A DNA stretch of 64,000 nt from Mesorhizobium_K sp040049215 (GTDB lineage Bacteria; Pseudomonadota; Alphaproteobacteria; Rhizobiales; Rhizobiaceae), in contig NZ_JBDZDN010000001.1 of NCBI RefSeq assembly GCF_040049215.1, positions 992,001 to 1,056,000 of the forward strand. Reading direction: 5' to 3'. Made by a program: the position numbers and the translations under genes. Position 1 is the first letter of the stretch. Every line of letters begins with the position of its first letter. The notes under the pieces were generated by a model that saw only the letters and a list, made by a program, of their open reading frames with translations, searched no databases and had not been told where the DNA came from. Of the stretch, positions 1 to 9,700 are shown piece after piece.

Positions 1-3000
1 ATCTTTTGGGCTTCGCCGGCCCAGCTGGAGGAACAGGCGGGTTCGGCGAAGGAGAAACAGATGTTGTCCCCGTGCCCCCCGTCGGGGCTCCGGTTCCAGG
101 TCCCGTGGGCGGCGCCAGATACTGTGCGGCAACATCCTTGCGGATGATGACCGCATCTGGGCTGAAGGCCGTCGGCGCCAGCTTTCCATAGACAAGATTG
201 ACGTAGCGGCCTGCTTCCGCCTCGTATCGGTCTGCGTATCCGAAGAGCGGATCGGACGTCGAAACGCCTTCCGCGATCGCGCTTTCCAGCACCGCAGCAT
301 CGCGAAGCTTCGGCAGGTAGACATAAGAGGCGAACCACTCCTTCAGATCGGCGATCGCGACATGTGGCTGTGCCGCCGGCCACAGATTCTGCAGCTTGGC
401 CGACAGCATCCGCGGGCCGAGCGTGTCCTTCACGATACTGTCACCGCGCGAGGAGAGCTTCTCGTAGACCGATGCCGCAATGGATGGACGATCCCGCGCT
501 AGCAGGGTGGTCTGGGCAATCTCGAAGGGCCTGCCGTCGAGGGCGCCCTCTTCCTTCTCCGCGTACAGGATATGAATCCAGGCGGCGCGAACGGCCTTTT
601 CCGCGGACTCGCGATTGGATCGTGCACGCTCGGCCACGTCTTCGATCTGGCCCTGAGTCAGCTGCTTGCGCAAGTCGCCTTTGTCTGCCTCCTTTTCGAT
701 CGAGGACCAGGCGAGAGATTTCCGCACCACTTCGCGCGCGGTTGTCAATGCGGCCTCGTCGGCAGCCGAGAAGATCAGCGTGTTCCTGTATCTCCGCTGC
801 GCAGTGCGGCAGCGCGTGAGTGCATCTGTTGCCGCCTCAAGAGCCGGAGATGCCGTTGCGCCCTTTGTGTGGAAGCTCACTGGCAGCAGGACAACCAGCG
901 CCAAGGCAGGCGCTTCGTCGACGCCGCTCGGTGAATCTGGGGCGGCGTGCACGCGGGAGAAACCTGTGCTGCGCTGTGAGGCCTCCTTGCCGAGAATGCG
1001 GATGATCTCGGCGTCGACCTCGTGAGCTGGCAGCGCTTTTGCGCGCTCATCGGCGAGACGGTTGAGTGTCGGCTGCGTCGAGAACCAATAGCGGCCGGCA
1101 TCCTCGTAGAGATAGGTCGCATTTTCATGCAGCTCGCGAAGCGCCTCGCCGAAGATCGCCAGCTGGTCGCCAGGCTCGGCCGAGGCGAGCCGGACGGCCT
1201 GCCCGGTCACGCCATGATGCGGCTGTCCCACCGTCGGCGCAGAGCAGAGGAACACAGCGCGTGCCGCGCGGGTTGCGGCGCGCGCTTGCGAGATACGCCT
1301 CGTCGTCACCGCCTCCATGCGCGCCGGCAACGAGCCGTCGCCGTCGACCTCGCTGTCGATGACCGCTGAGTAGGCTGGGTTAAGCGGGTAGATCGCCGAC
1401 GCCTTGACGCGCTCGTCGGCCAGCGGTACCCGCGCCGGGAGGATCAGGGCATCGCGGGTCCGCTGCTGCCACAGCACGCTCACAACATTCGCCATGAAGC
1501 GCAGCACACCGCGCGTGCGTTGGAAATTGTCAAGTGTCGACCAGTCTTTCGCGAGCCGTTCGAACAGCTCTGGATGGATTGGATAGGAGAGCCGCAGCAG
1601 CTCCAGGTAACGCGGCTCCTTGGCATAAGGCGGGAACTCGCTTGGATTGTTCCTGTAGAGCTGGTGGAAAGCCTTGACCGTGTCGTCCCGCGCCTTCTCG
1701 CCCTCGCCGTCGAGTTCCTGGAACAGGCGACGGCGGACGATCTCGTAAGTCTCGTTGCCATGTGCGGCGAGCCAGGGCGAGCCGGTGCGGCCGAACACGC
1801 GCTCCAGCCTGCGTAGCGCTGCGACGCCCTTGTCGCCGCCCGCCTCCTGGTCGCTCTCCGGAAGCGAGCCGACAAGCAGCACGTCCGGCACCATTTTGGT
1901 TGCCTCCGTCAGCGACTGGATGAAGGAGAGGAAGGCTTCGAACCGATCGTCGGGAAGTTGCCGCGCGAACGCCACGACTTCGTCGAGCAGGATGACGCTT
2001 GGGCCGGCAAGCCTGAACACCTCGACCATCAGCTCCGAGCCGGGGTTGGTACCGGCATTCTCGGCCTCGCGCACCAGCTCGAGCCCGGCATCGCCTGCCA
2101 ACCGCCAGGCGATGTAGCCCCACAATGTCCTGACCTTCGGCCCGTCCCGTAGGACCAGCGATGAATCGACGCCCTTGGCGGTGCCGACGAAGACGACCGT
2201 CTTCACTGACGGCCAGTTCTTCACGCCCAGCGTGTCGGCGAGCTCTGCGACGCCCTTTAGCAGGCCGAGGTCGCGCGCCTTGGCGAGGTGATAGAGCGCC
2301 AGCATGGTGTGCGTCTTGCCGCCGCCGAACGATGTTTGCAGTCCGAGCACCGGATCGCCGCCCGCCCCCGTCAGGCGCTCCAAGGCGGTCCGCAAGACGC
2401 GCTGCAGCCCTTCCGTTAGGAAGGTGATGCGGAAGAAGTTTTCCGGCGTCGCATAGTCATCGCTGGCATTGCCCATGTCGACGGCCGCGAGATCGGCGGC
2501 AAACTCAGACTGCTTGTAGCGGTTGGCGATGACGTCAGGATGCGGAAAGGCCACCTCGATCCAGGGGCGCAGGGAGCCTGCTGGAGCTTCGTCTGGATCG
2601 AGGCCGAGCGACAGCGTGCCCGGCTTCGACTCAATCTTGGCCTTGTCCTCTTTCCCCGGCAGAGTAAGCGTCGGTCGTGTCGTGGGTTTGTCAGCCGTTT
2701 TTGCCGGCTCTGCGGCCGTCGGCGCAGGCAGTCCGGACTGTCGCTGCGCCTCGTAGAGTTTTGCGATCTCGTCGATCTCAGCCTTCGGCCCTTTCACAGC
2801 ACGTCCGAGGCATACCATTGCGTCCAGATAGCGAAGCGCCTCGGCGTCGGTCAGCGGCAGCGCGAGATGCGAGGTCGCGTTTCGGCCGTCGAACGCCGTC
2901 GATGCGAAATTTCGGACCTTGAATTTTTCGTTGCGCGCAAAGGCCTCGTCGAACACGTCGCGCCACTGGTCGAGCATGGTCTTCAACATGCCGTAGATGT

Positions 3001-3163
3001 CGAGCGGCTCCCGCGGGCCGGACCCGTGCGCTCGGCTGGCGAAGGAAAGCCAGCTTTTGCCGTACTTCTTCTCCATCCGCTCTTCGATGAAGGAAGCAAT
3101 TGCGCGCTGGAGATGGAACAGCCCGTCTTGGACGCGGCGCAGCGTTTCCTTTTCGGTGCTCAC
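1..3163 (-). CDS. DUF499-family AAA+ ATPase of a defence-like operon (3' end beyond window)
   Basis: Open frame running off the left edge, so the C-terminus is missing; at least 1054 codons are visible. Walker A reads TSFGGGKTHTML near residue 280, the characteristic P-loop of DUF499 (COG1483) proteins, and Walker B reads VILLDEVVAF near residue 390. The end of the visible part is Pro/Gly/Thr-rich (roughly the last 35 codons), looking like a linker before another domain. The start is a GTG 23 bp after the methyltransferase stop, preceded by AAGGGGG about 10 nt upstream; I found no good ATG nearby. DUF499 proteins are large ATPases commonly encoded beside DUF1156 methyltransferases in defence islands. 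Their exact role is unknown to me; an ATP-driven effector or licensing subunit is inference. Confidence 0.85.
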   Translation of the reverse strand, partial: MSTEKETLRRVQDGLFHLQRAIASFIEERMEKKYGKSWLSFASRAHGSGPREPLDIYGMLKTMLDQWRDVFDEAFARNEKFKVRNFASTAFDGRNATSHLALPLTDAEALRYLDAMVCLGRAVKGPKAEIDEIAKLYEAQRQSGLPAPTAAEPAKTADKPTTRPTLTLPGKEDKAKIESKPGTLSLGLDPDEAPAGSLRPWIEVAFPHPDVIANRYKQSEFAADLAAVDMGNASDDYATPENFFRITFLTEGLQRVLRTALERLTGAGGDPVLGLQTSFGGGKTHTMLALYHLAKARDLGLLKGVAELADTLGVKNWPSVKTVVFVGTAKGVDSSLVLRDGPKVRTLWGYIAWRLAGDAGLELVREAENAGTNPGSELMVEVFRLAGPSVILLDEVVAFARQLPDDRFEAFLSFIQSLTEATKMVPDVLLVGSLPESDQEAGGDKGVAALRRLERVFGRTGSPWLAAHGNETYEIVRRRLFQELDGEGEKARDDTVKAFHQLYRNNPSEFPPYAKEPRYLELLRLSYPIHPELFERLAKDWSTLDNFQRTRGVLRFMANVVSVLWQQRTRDALILPARVPLADERVKASAIYPLNPAYSAVIDSEVDGDGSLPARMEAVTTRRISQARAATRAARAVFLCSAPTVGQPHHGVTGQAVRLASAEPGDQLAIFGEALRELHENATYLYEDAGRYWFSTQPTLNRLADERAKALPAHEVDAEIIRILGKEASQRSTGFSRVHAAPDSPSGVDEAPALALVVLLPVSFHTKGATASPALEAATDALTRCRTAQRRYRNTLIFSAADEAALTTAREVVRKSLAWSSIEKEADKGDLRKQLTQGQIEDVAERARSNRESAEKAVRAAWIHILYAEKEEGALDGRPFEIAQTTLLARDRPSIAASVYEKLSSRGDSIVKDTLGPRMLSAKLQNLWPAAQPHVAIADLKEWFASYVYLPKLRDAAVLESAIAEGVSTSDPLFGYADRYEAEAGRYVNLVYGKLAPTAFSPDAVIIRKDVAAQYLAPPTGPGTGAPTGGTGTTSVSPSPNPPVPPAGPAKPKR

Positions 3164-3186
3164 GTTTACGATCCCCCTTACTTCCC

Positions 3187-6060
3187 CTACGCGAATAGGT
3201 CGCCTGTCGTTGCTGGCCGCAACTCCTCAGCGACGTTAGTTGACCGCTCCAGCAAGTGCGGCCATTCCTCGGCAAGTTGGTTGTAGACGAGCGCTTCCTG
3301 CGCCCAGCCTCTGTCAGTGGCGATCTGAAACAGCCGATCGAGCAGCGCCCTAGCGTCACTAGCCTTCGATCCCATCTCCGCAATCAATCGCGCCGCAGCG
3401 CGCGCGCCACCTTCTTCGGCATTCAGCGTGCGGGCAAGGTGCTGCACGCATTCCCACACGGTTAGCCGCTTGTCCTTGTGCGGCGACCAGCTAGGGTCCA
3501 GGTTTTCCCGCGCCGTTAGCGCCGCGCGGCCCTTGAGGTCGGTGAAAACTTCAGAGGCGAAGAGGTCATCGATCGCTGTGTCCTTGGCGTTCGCCAGCGT
3601 GATCAACTCGCCGGACGGTTTGGCGTCGAAACCATACGAGCCGAACCAGGCCAGCGCCACTTGAGTCTCGGGGTCAACGCTCGCAACCATCTCATTGTCG
3701 AGTTCTTCCCAGACCCGATTGATTATCGACAGCGCATTCTTCACGGTCATTGGTTTGTCGTCATCCTCGAGCACCTCGGAAAAGCGCGTGAAGACACCCA
3801 TCCCAGGCCCGATCACCGACTGTTGCATGTCCACCGGCCCGACGCCTGCCGCGCGGATTTTAGCGATGGCGCCGGGAAGATCGCGGCGAAGAGCGGCGGT
3901 GAAGCCTGCTCGGTCAGTTGAAGCAGCGGGTGCCGAGCGTTTCCGACAAACAAGGACGATTGAGGAGGCCAGGGCATTAATACCTGCTTTCAAGGAATTG
4001 GTTGCCTCGGTTCTTAGCGGCCAGGTGCCGTCAACTGCTAAACCAGCATCAACAACCGCTTGCAAGAATGACGCCCAACCGGCACTCGTCACGCCGTCTT
4101 GCGCCGCCTCAGATTGCTTGAATGCATAGTAAATTGTGAGCGGAGCGCTCTCAGACGCAGCCATTTGCATCGCAGCCATCGCTTCGCCCATTCCATTCAT
4201 AAAGAATTTCTCTGCGTCCGCCTTGCTAGCATGACGGTAAGGAGCCGCGATGAGCTCTTCTTGCTTTGGTGTCGTTAGCCTCCTGAAAAGCTCAGGCCAG
4301 GATGTTGCTAACGAGCGTCGCAGCCAAACGTAGAAAAAATCTGAGAGATCAGCGTATCCGACGTTGTCGTAGTAGGGAGGGTCCGTAGAGAAAATGATTG
4401 GCGTTTCAGAGAAGGTATTCTTCTGTGCCGCCAGATTGCGGATGCTTCCTTCGCCTCCAAAGCCGAGGTTCTGCAGATTCTCGGCAACTGAAATAGCGGT
4501 GCCTGCGATATCCCCGCCGGCACCCGCCAACGGGTTCGTTTCAGCAAAAGTCCACTGCATACCAATTGCCTGCCGACCCATGGCCCCAGCCAGTCTGCCC
4601 ATACCTGTCTCCCAGATCGCAAGCGAGCAGGAACGCGTGGATGACTTGCTAACAGCGAATGCCAGGTAAGTCGCCACGGCGTCTGCATACGCGGCCGCGC
4701 CGGCACCTCCGGCATGGAGGCGCGCGTCGTTGTCCTCAAGACCGGCAACGAGGGCTGCGGCGAGCACCTGCTGTTGCGCCTCCGCGACCAAGTCTGAAAA
4801 CGTCGTCAGTGCCAAAAGCTGGCGGGAGGTGAACAGATCGCGGAAAGTGGGCAAGCCGTATAACTGCGTGCGGAAATCCCGTGTATTATTCGGCATGTCC
4901 ACAGCAATCTCGGCGGCCTCAGGCCTGTCGATTGAAGCGGCGGTTACCTGGGTCTCGGAGGGCGTTAGATAAACTCGGGCCCCAGGGCCCTCGGCAACGA
5001 TTGCCATCAGCCGCTCGCCCAGTCCATCGGCCCGACCTCGCTCTCGGATGTAGTCGAAGGGCATGAAAGTTCCAGTCAAAATGCACGTGCCTCCAGACCG
5101 GGACATCGTACCCTTCTTCTTCTCCAGTTCCTCAGACTGACTCAGTTGTCCTGTCGTCACCTCGAAACGCCAGCCATCGGCCGCCGAGGCATCGATCACT
5201 GGCGTGACCCAAGCCTTGATGTGGCCTTTCGTCGAGAGCATGAACGAGGAGACAAGAGGAACCATAGCTCCTTTCGCAGCGGGGTCGGGAGACCGCACCG
5301 TGCGCGCCCAAAGCCAGGCGATCACTGTGGCTTCGGAGCCGTCCTCCAGCTTCGCCTTGGGATAGATGTGGCCGATGCGCTTTTCCGCCTCGTCGCGCAT
5401 CCAATTCCCATAATATCGTACGTCCTCGGCTAGACCCCGTGCGCCCTTGCCGTTCCAGCGACCGCCGCGCACCAGCTCAGCCTGGCTCTCAGGGTTGACC
5501 GGAGGCAGGCCTGCAAATTTCGGCGGGATTTCCACCAGCGCCTTGCCGATCAGTACCGCGACCGGATTGAGGTCCGAACCATAGGCGCGCAGTCCCAGAC
5601 GCTGTGCCTCAAGTGGGATCGATCCACCACCCGAGAATGGGTCGTAGACTGGCGGCGCCTTCGTCTGCAGATAGGCAATGATCGCGTTGCCGTCGCCTTT
5701 CGCAGGCGGTTCCTCGCCGAGCCCCCAGGCGACCGAGCGCGCAATCTCCCAGCGGGCCTCGTTGAGGATGGCCTCGTTGTTCGACGCCTCCCACGGCACC
5801 ATCTTCTCGATAATGCGATGAAGCCTCAGCCGCTCGACCTCCTGCTCGGCTTCCGTTGGAAACCTGTCGGGCCACGAGGACGGGTCGTCGACCAGTTGCG
5901 AGAATAGCACCGCCCGGCATGCGGCCAGCGGCCGCCGCGCCCACCACAAATGCAGCGTCGACGGATGGCCGTGACGGATCGACTTCTCCTTGGCCGATGC
6001 CTTGTTGATGGCTTCGAGCGGGATCGAGACTTCGATGAGCTTCTTGCGGGGTGCCGCCAT
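3187..6060 (-). CDS. DUF1156-family DNA amino-methyltransferase
   Basis: 957 aa. The N-terminus (residues 5-55) matches the DUF1156 signature, including IPLEAINKASAKEKSIRHGH and LHLWWARRPLAACRA. SAM-binding motif I is DPFSGGGSIPLEA at residues 140-152, followed by GSDLNPVAV. The catalytic motif IV is TDPPYYDNVGYADL near residue 560. DPPY indicates exocyclic amino methylation (N6-adenine or N4-cytosine), probably adenine as in COG1743. About 400 residues separate the two motifs, enough for an inserted target-recognition or structural region. It sits 2 bp after the nuclease stop and 23 bp before the DUF499 ATPase, so the genes are clearly one transcription unit. Likely role: marks self DNA, or is itself part of the restriction machine. 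Confidence 0.9.
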   Translation of the reverse strand: MAAPRKKLIEVSIPLEAINKASAKEKSIRHGHPSTLHLWWARRPLAACRAVLFSQLVDDPSSWPDRFPTEAEQEVERLRLHRIIEKMVPWEASNNEAILNEARWEIARSVAWGLGEEPPAKGDGNAIIAYLQTKAPPVYDPFSGGGSIPLEAQRLGLRAYGSDLNPVAVLIGKALVEIPPKFAGLPPVNPESQAELVRGGRWNGKGARGLAEDVRYYGNWMRDEAEKRIGHIYPKAKLEDGSEATVIAWLWARTVRSPDPAAKGAMVPLVSSFMLSTKGHIKAWVTPVIDASAADGWRFEVTTGQLSQSEELEKKKGTMSRSGGTCILTGTFMPFDYIRERGRADGLGERLMAIVAEGPGARVYLTPSETQVTAASIDRPEAAEIAVDMPNNTRDFRTQLYGLPTFRDLFTSRQLLALTTFSDLVAEAQQQVLAAALVAGLEDNDARLHAGGAGAAAYADAVATYLAFAVSKSSTRSCSLAIWETGMGRLAGAMGRQAIGMQWTFAETNPLAGAGGDIAGTAISVAENLQNLGFGGEGSIRNLAAQKNTFSETPIIFSTDPPYYDNVGYADLSDFFYVWLRRSLATSWPELFRRLTTPKQEELIAAPYRHASKADAEKFFMNGMGEAMAAMQMAASESAPLTIYYAFKQSEAAQDGVTSAGWASFLQAVVDAGLAVDGTWPLRTEATNSLKAGINALASSIVLVCRKRSAPAASTDRAGFTAALRRDLPGAIAKIRAAGVGPVDMQQSVIGPGMGVFTRFSEVLEDDDKPMTVKNALSIINRVWEELDNEMVASVDPETQVALAWFGSYGFDAKPSGELITLANAKDTAIDDLFASEVFTDLKGRAALTARENLDPSWSPHKDKRLTVWECVQHLARTLNAEEGGARAAARLIAEMGSKASDARALLDRLFQIATDRGWAQEALVYNQLAEEWPHLLERSTNVAEELRPATTGDLFA

Positions 6061-6062
6061 TA

Positions 6063-6728
6063 CTAGCCTTCTCGAACTTGCATATGAAGCACGAACGCAG
6101 GCCGGTCCGCTTCTGGGCGACGTTTGCGGAGCAATGCGCGCAGAGCGTCTATCGTCGGCGTATGCAGTCTCTGGTCGCCGATGAAAGACTGGAAATGGCG
6201 TTCGAAGAACTGCCTGGGAGCCATCCCGTAGAGCCTGAAGATGTCCTTGCCTTCGTAACTGGCGACGCCGAGTGCAGAAAAGAATCTCATACCGTCGCCG
6301 GTCGAATACGTAACGACAAAAGCGTCAGGGGTCCGAGCTAGCATTGTCCGACACTGGCCTTGCAGGCGTTTCCATTCGGCTGACGAAAATGGCACTCCCG
6401 GTTCTGCTTTCTTCGCCTGCGCCAGGAAGCCCTTCGCCACGTGGTAGCCCTTCAGCTTTGCCGTGAACACCCCCAGTAGATCAGCGCCGTGTTCCTTCTC
6501 ATGCGCCGCCGACCGGGACCCTGCCCTCAGCGTCAATGCGCGCCAATGGATATGACGCCCTTCCCAACCTTTGCATTGGATGTCCAATCGAGTTTCGGCT
6601 GAACCTAGAAATCGATCTGTTATATGAGGTTCGTCGACGACGCGCTGCTCACGGTAGGCATCCATAGCATCATGAGCTGCTTGCGCCATGGCATCCGCCG
6701 CTTTTCGCACCACACCTAACTGAATCAA
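6063..6728 (-). CDS. Putative PD-(D/E)XK nuclease of the defence-like operon
   Basis: 221 aa; I do not recognise a named family. Residues 77-106 carry a pattern of the PD-(D/E)XK fold: E77/E79, then GAD with D83 at the start of a hydrophobic strand (ADLLGVF), then 20 residues later a second strand ending QAK (Q104, K106). QxK is a known variant of the ExK half-motif in Mrr-type and other restriction nucleases. The start is TTG, chosen because GGAGGGGG lies a few nt upstream and no ATG fits. It lies 66 bp after the helicase and 2 bp before the methyltransferase. A nuclease role in restriction is inferred from motif plus neighbours; a structural or adaptor protein remains possible. Confidence 0.6.
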   Translation of the reverse strand: MIQLGVVRKAADAMAQAAHDAMDAYREQRVVDEPHITDRFLGSAETRLDIQCKGWEGRHIHWRALTLRAGSRSAAHEKEHGADLLGVFTAKLKGYHVAKGFLAQAKKAEPGVPFSSAEWKRLQGQCRTMLARTPDAFVVTYSTGDGMRFFSALGVASYEGKDIFRLYGMAPRQFFERHFQSFIGDQRLHTPTIDALRALLRKRRPEADRPAFVLHMQVREG

Positions 6729-6794
6729 CGCAGCCCCCTCCGCCCAGAAGAAAACCCCTTGGATATTCTCCGGCTCTTGATCAGATCAACCCCT

Positions 6795-9700
6795 TCAACT
6801 TGGCGGTCGACCCAGCGATAGCAGATCGTTCACGTTGAAGACCACCGCCGTCTCCGCAAAGCCAAGTTCCCTGTTGAAAAACTTGCGCACATAGACTGGT
6901 TCGCGCGCGAAGCCCTCGTCGATCTGCACAATCGCGAGGACAAAGGCATCGGACGCGTTCAATGACGCGAGTATCTCGTTCTTGGTGAGGATGACGTCTC
7001 GACCGCCGGCATGGCGCCCTTTGACCTCGAGGAAACGCAGATGCCCTGTAGTGCCATCACGGCTTTCAATGTCCCACCCCTTCTTCTCAGCCGAAACGTC
7101 GCGCGCTTCATGGCCGAGCGCGCGCTCGGCAGCGAACACGGCCTCCATTGCCATTCGCTCGCTCTCGGCACGCTGGATCGGGTCCTCTGAAAACTCTTGG
7201 GATGGCGATTCCACCGGCTGCCCGGCTTTGAGCACTCCTGCCGGAATAATCAGAGCCGCCCCTTTCAGCACCGGCGGCAAGGCAGAAATCTGCCGCTCGC
7301 GATCGAGCTCCGTTTGCCGGCGGTGAAGCCGCTCGACGAGGCGCGCTGCAGTCGCTTCAGCGTTCTGCGCGTTGATACGCTGCTCCTTACCGGCGCGTTC
7401 TTCTTCCCGCAGCCGCGCCGCCCGTGCGTCCCAATAGTTGATCTCCCGGTTCAGCCGCGCGCGAACCTCGCGCTCGACCTTGTCGACCTCGGCGATGCGC
7501 CTGGCGCGCACCTCGTTCAAATGCTCGGGCACGAGTGCGCTGATCGCATAGGCCATCGCCTGGTTTTCGACATTGCCGGCAAGCCATGGCGCCTTGATCT
7601 GCTCTGCGGCCAGTTGGCGCTCCTCGACCGTGATCGGACGGCAGTCTAGATAGGGTGCCGGCCCGCCGTCAGCTGCGCTCCCATCCGGTTTTAGAAACAC
7701 GAACTGCAGGCGCTGCGAGACGGCACGCGGTTCACCCGACCGGCTGACGCGGCCGTCGCGAACGGCGTGCTCGAGATAGATGAGGAGGCGCGACTCGAGG
7801 CCGTCATCGGCATCGTCGACAAGCACCGATCCCTGGCTTAGCATAGGCTGATAGCGTTCGAGGATGATGTCGACCAGGGCCTCAAGCAGAGGGTGACCTG
7901 GCGCCAGGAGTTCGGCCTGCGGCTGGCCGGCAATCAGCGACTTCTCGAACGTAACCCGGGCATAGCGGTCAAGCACCGGGTCGGAGCGGCCGATCAGACG
8001 GTCGCGCTCCTTGAGGATTGGCGGAACGCGCAGGATTTCGTAACGACCCTTCTCGCGCTCCGAGATGCGCCCGCCGAGCTTGGTGAACGCCTCCCTGAAG
8101 AACGAGCCAATGAAGTGTGGCTGCAGGCGCCGTGCCGCGGCTCGCTCCATCTGCTCGCGGATTTCGGCCACCGAACCGGCCGACATGCCCTCGGAGGTAA
8201 GCTTTCTTTCTTCGACGAGCTTCTCGATCGCGTCGACATCGACGGCGCCTTCGACCTTGCGGAACAACTCGGCCTTCTTCTCTGGCCGATCACCGTATCG
8301 GATGGCGTCGACCAGGAGGTCGCGAAGGGCGTGACCTTCGAAGAGCTCGCCCAGTACATCGTAGACCCGGCCGCCAAGCGCTTTGCGTGCCTCCTCTAGC
8401 TTCTCGAGAAGCCGCCGGTAGACCTCACCTTCGCGCGTGTTGGCAGCGCAAAGATTCCACAGGTGGCACGTCATCGTCTGGCCGATGCGGTGGATGCGCC
8501 CGAACCGTTGCTCCAGTCGGTTCGGATTCCACGGCAGGTCGTAGTTCACCATAAGGTGTGCACCGCGCTGCAGGTTGACGCCTTCGCCTGCCGCATCGTT
8601 GGCGATCATAACCCGCACCGCCGGGTCGGAGTTGAAGGCGGCAATGGCCGCGCGGCGGGCCTCGCGAGCGACGCCGCCATGAATAACGACGACGGCGGCG
8701 GGGTCACCGATGCGCGCTGCAATCTTCTGATGAAGATACTCGAGCGTGTCCTTCGGCTCGGTGAAGATCAGGACCTTGCGCCGCATGCCGGTTGAGGGAT
8801 CGGTCATCATCGGCTCGTCGAGGACGGATTCGAGCTCGCGCCACTTCGTGTCCTGGCCGGAAAGCTTCAGTTGGAGCGCGCGCTCCTCCAGGTCCTTGAG
8901 GATCGCGATCTCGGTTTCGAGCTCTCCGATCGTGCCCGCGGCAGTCGCCTGGTCGAGGATTTCTTCCTCGGCCGCTTCCGCTTCCACGCCCGGCACGTCG
9001 TCGGCATCGTCAGGATCGAAAGAAGGCAGGCTTGGTGCGCTAACGAATTGCGCCGCACTGCCGCGCATCATCTTGGCTTCCCGAAGCCGCTCTTCCATGC
9101 GCTTGCGCCTTCGCTCCAGCGAGCGGTGGATGGCTGCCGGCGAAGATGCGAGCCGTCTCTGCAGGATTTGCAGGGCAAACCCGACGCTCGACCGACGCTT
9201 GTCGTCGCCCGAGCGGTCAGCCCGGTTCATTTCTTCGCGGACATAGGTCGTGACTGCCTGATAGAGCTCGGTCTCCAGCGGAGACAATTCGTAGCTTGCG
9301 GTATACGCAAGCCGCTCGGGAAAGAGCTTCGTACCGTCGAACCGGTAGAGTTCCTCCTTTGTCAGGCGGCGCATCATGTCGGACACGTCCGCCTTGTGCA
9401 CGCCTTCCCGGAATCTACCCTCGAACCGGTCGGCGTCGAGCAGGCCCATGAACAGTTGGAAGTCCGCCTCCTTGCCATTGTGCGGCGTTGCCGACATCAG
9501 AAGGAAGTTTCGCGTTCGTGTGCCCAGCAGCTTCCCAAGCTTGTGGCGCTGGGTTTCTTTGATCTCGCCGCCGAAATAGGAGGCAGCCATGCGATGTGCT
9601 TCATCGCAGATGATCAGGTCCCAATCTGGCGCAGCGTCCAACTTCGCCTTTAGGTCATCTGATCTCGATGCCATGTCCAGACGAACGATCAGGCGGTTGT

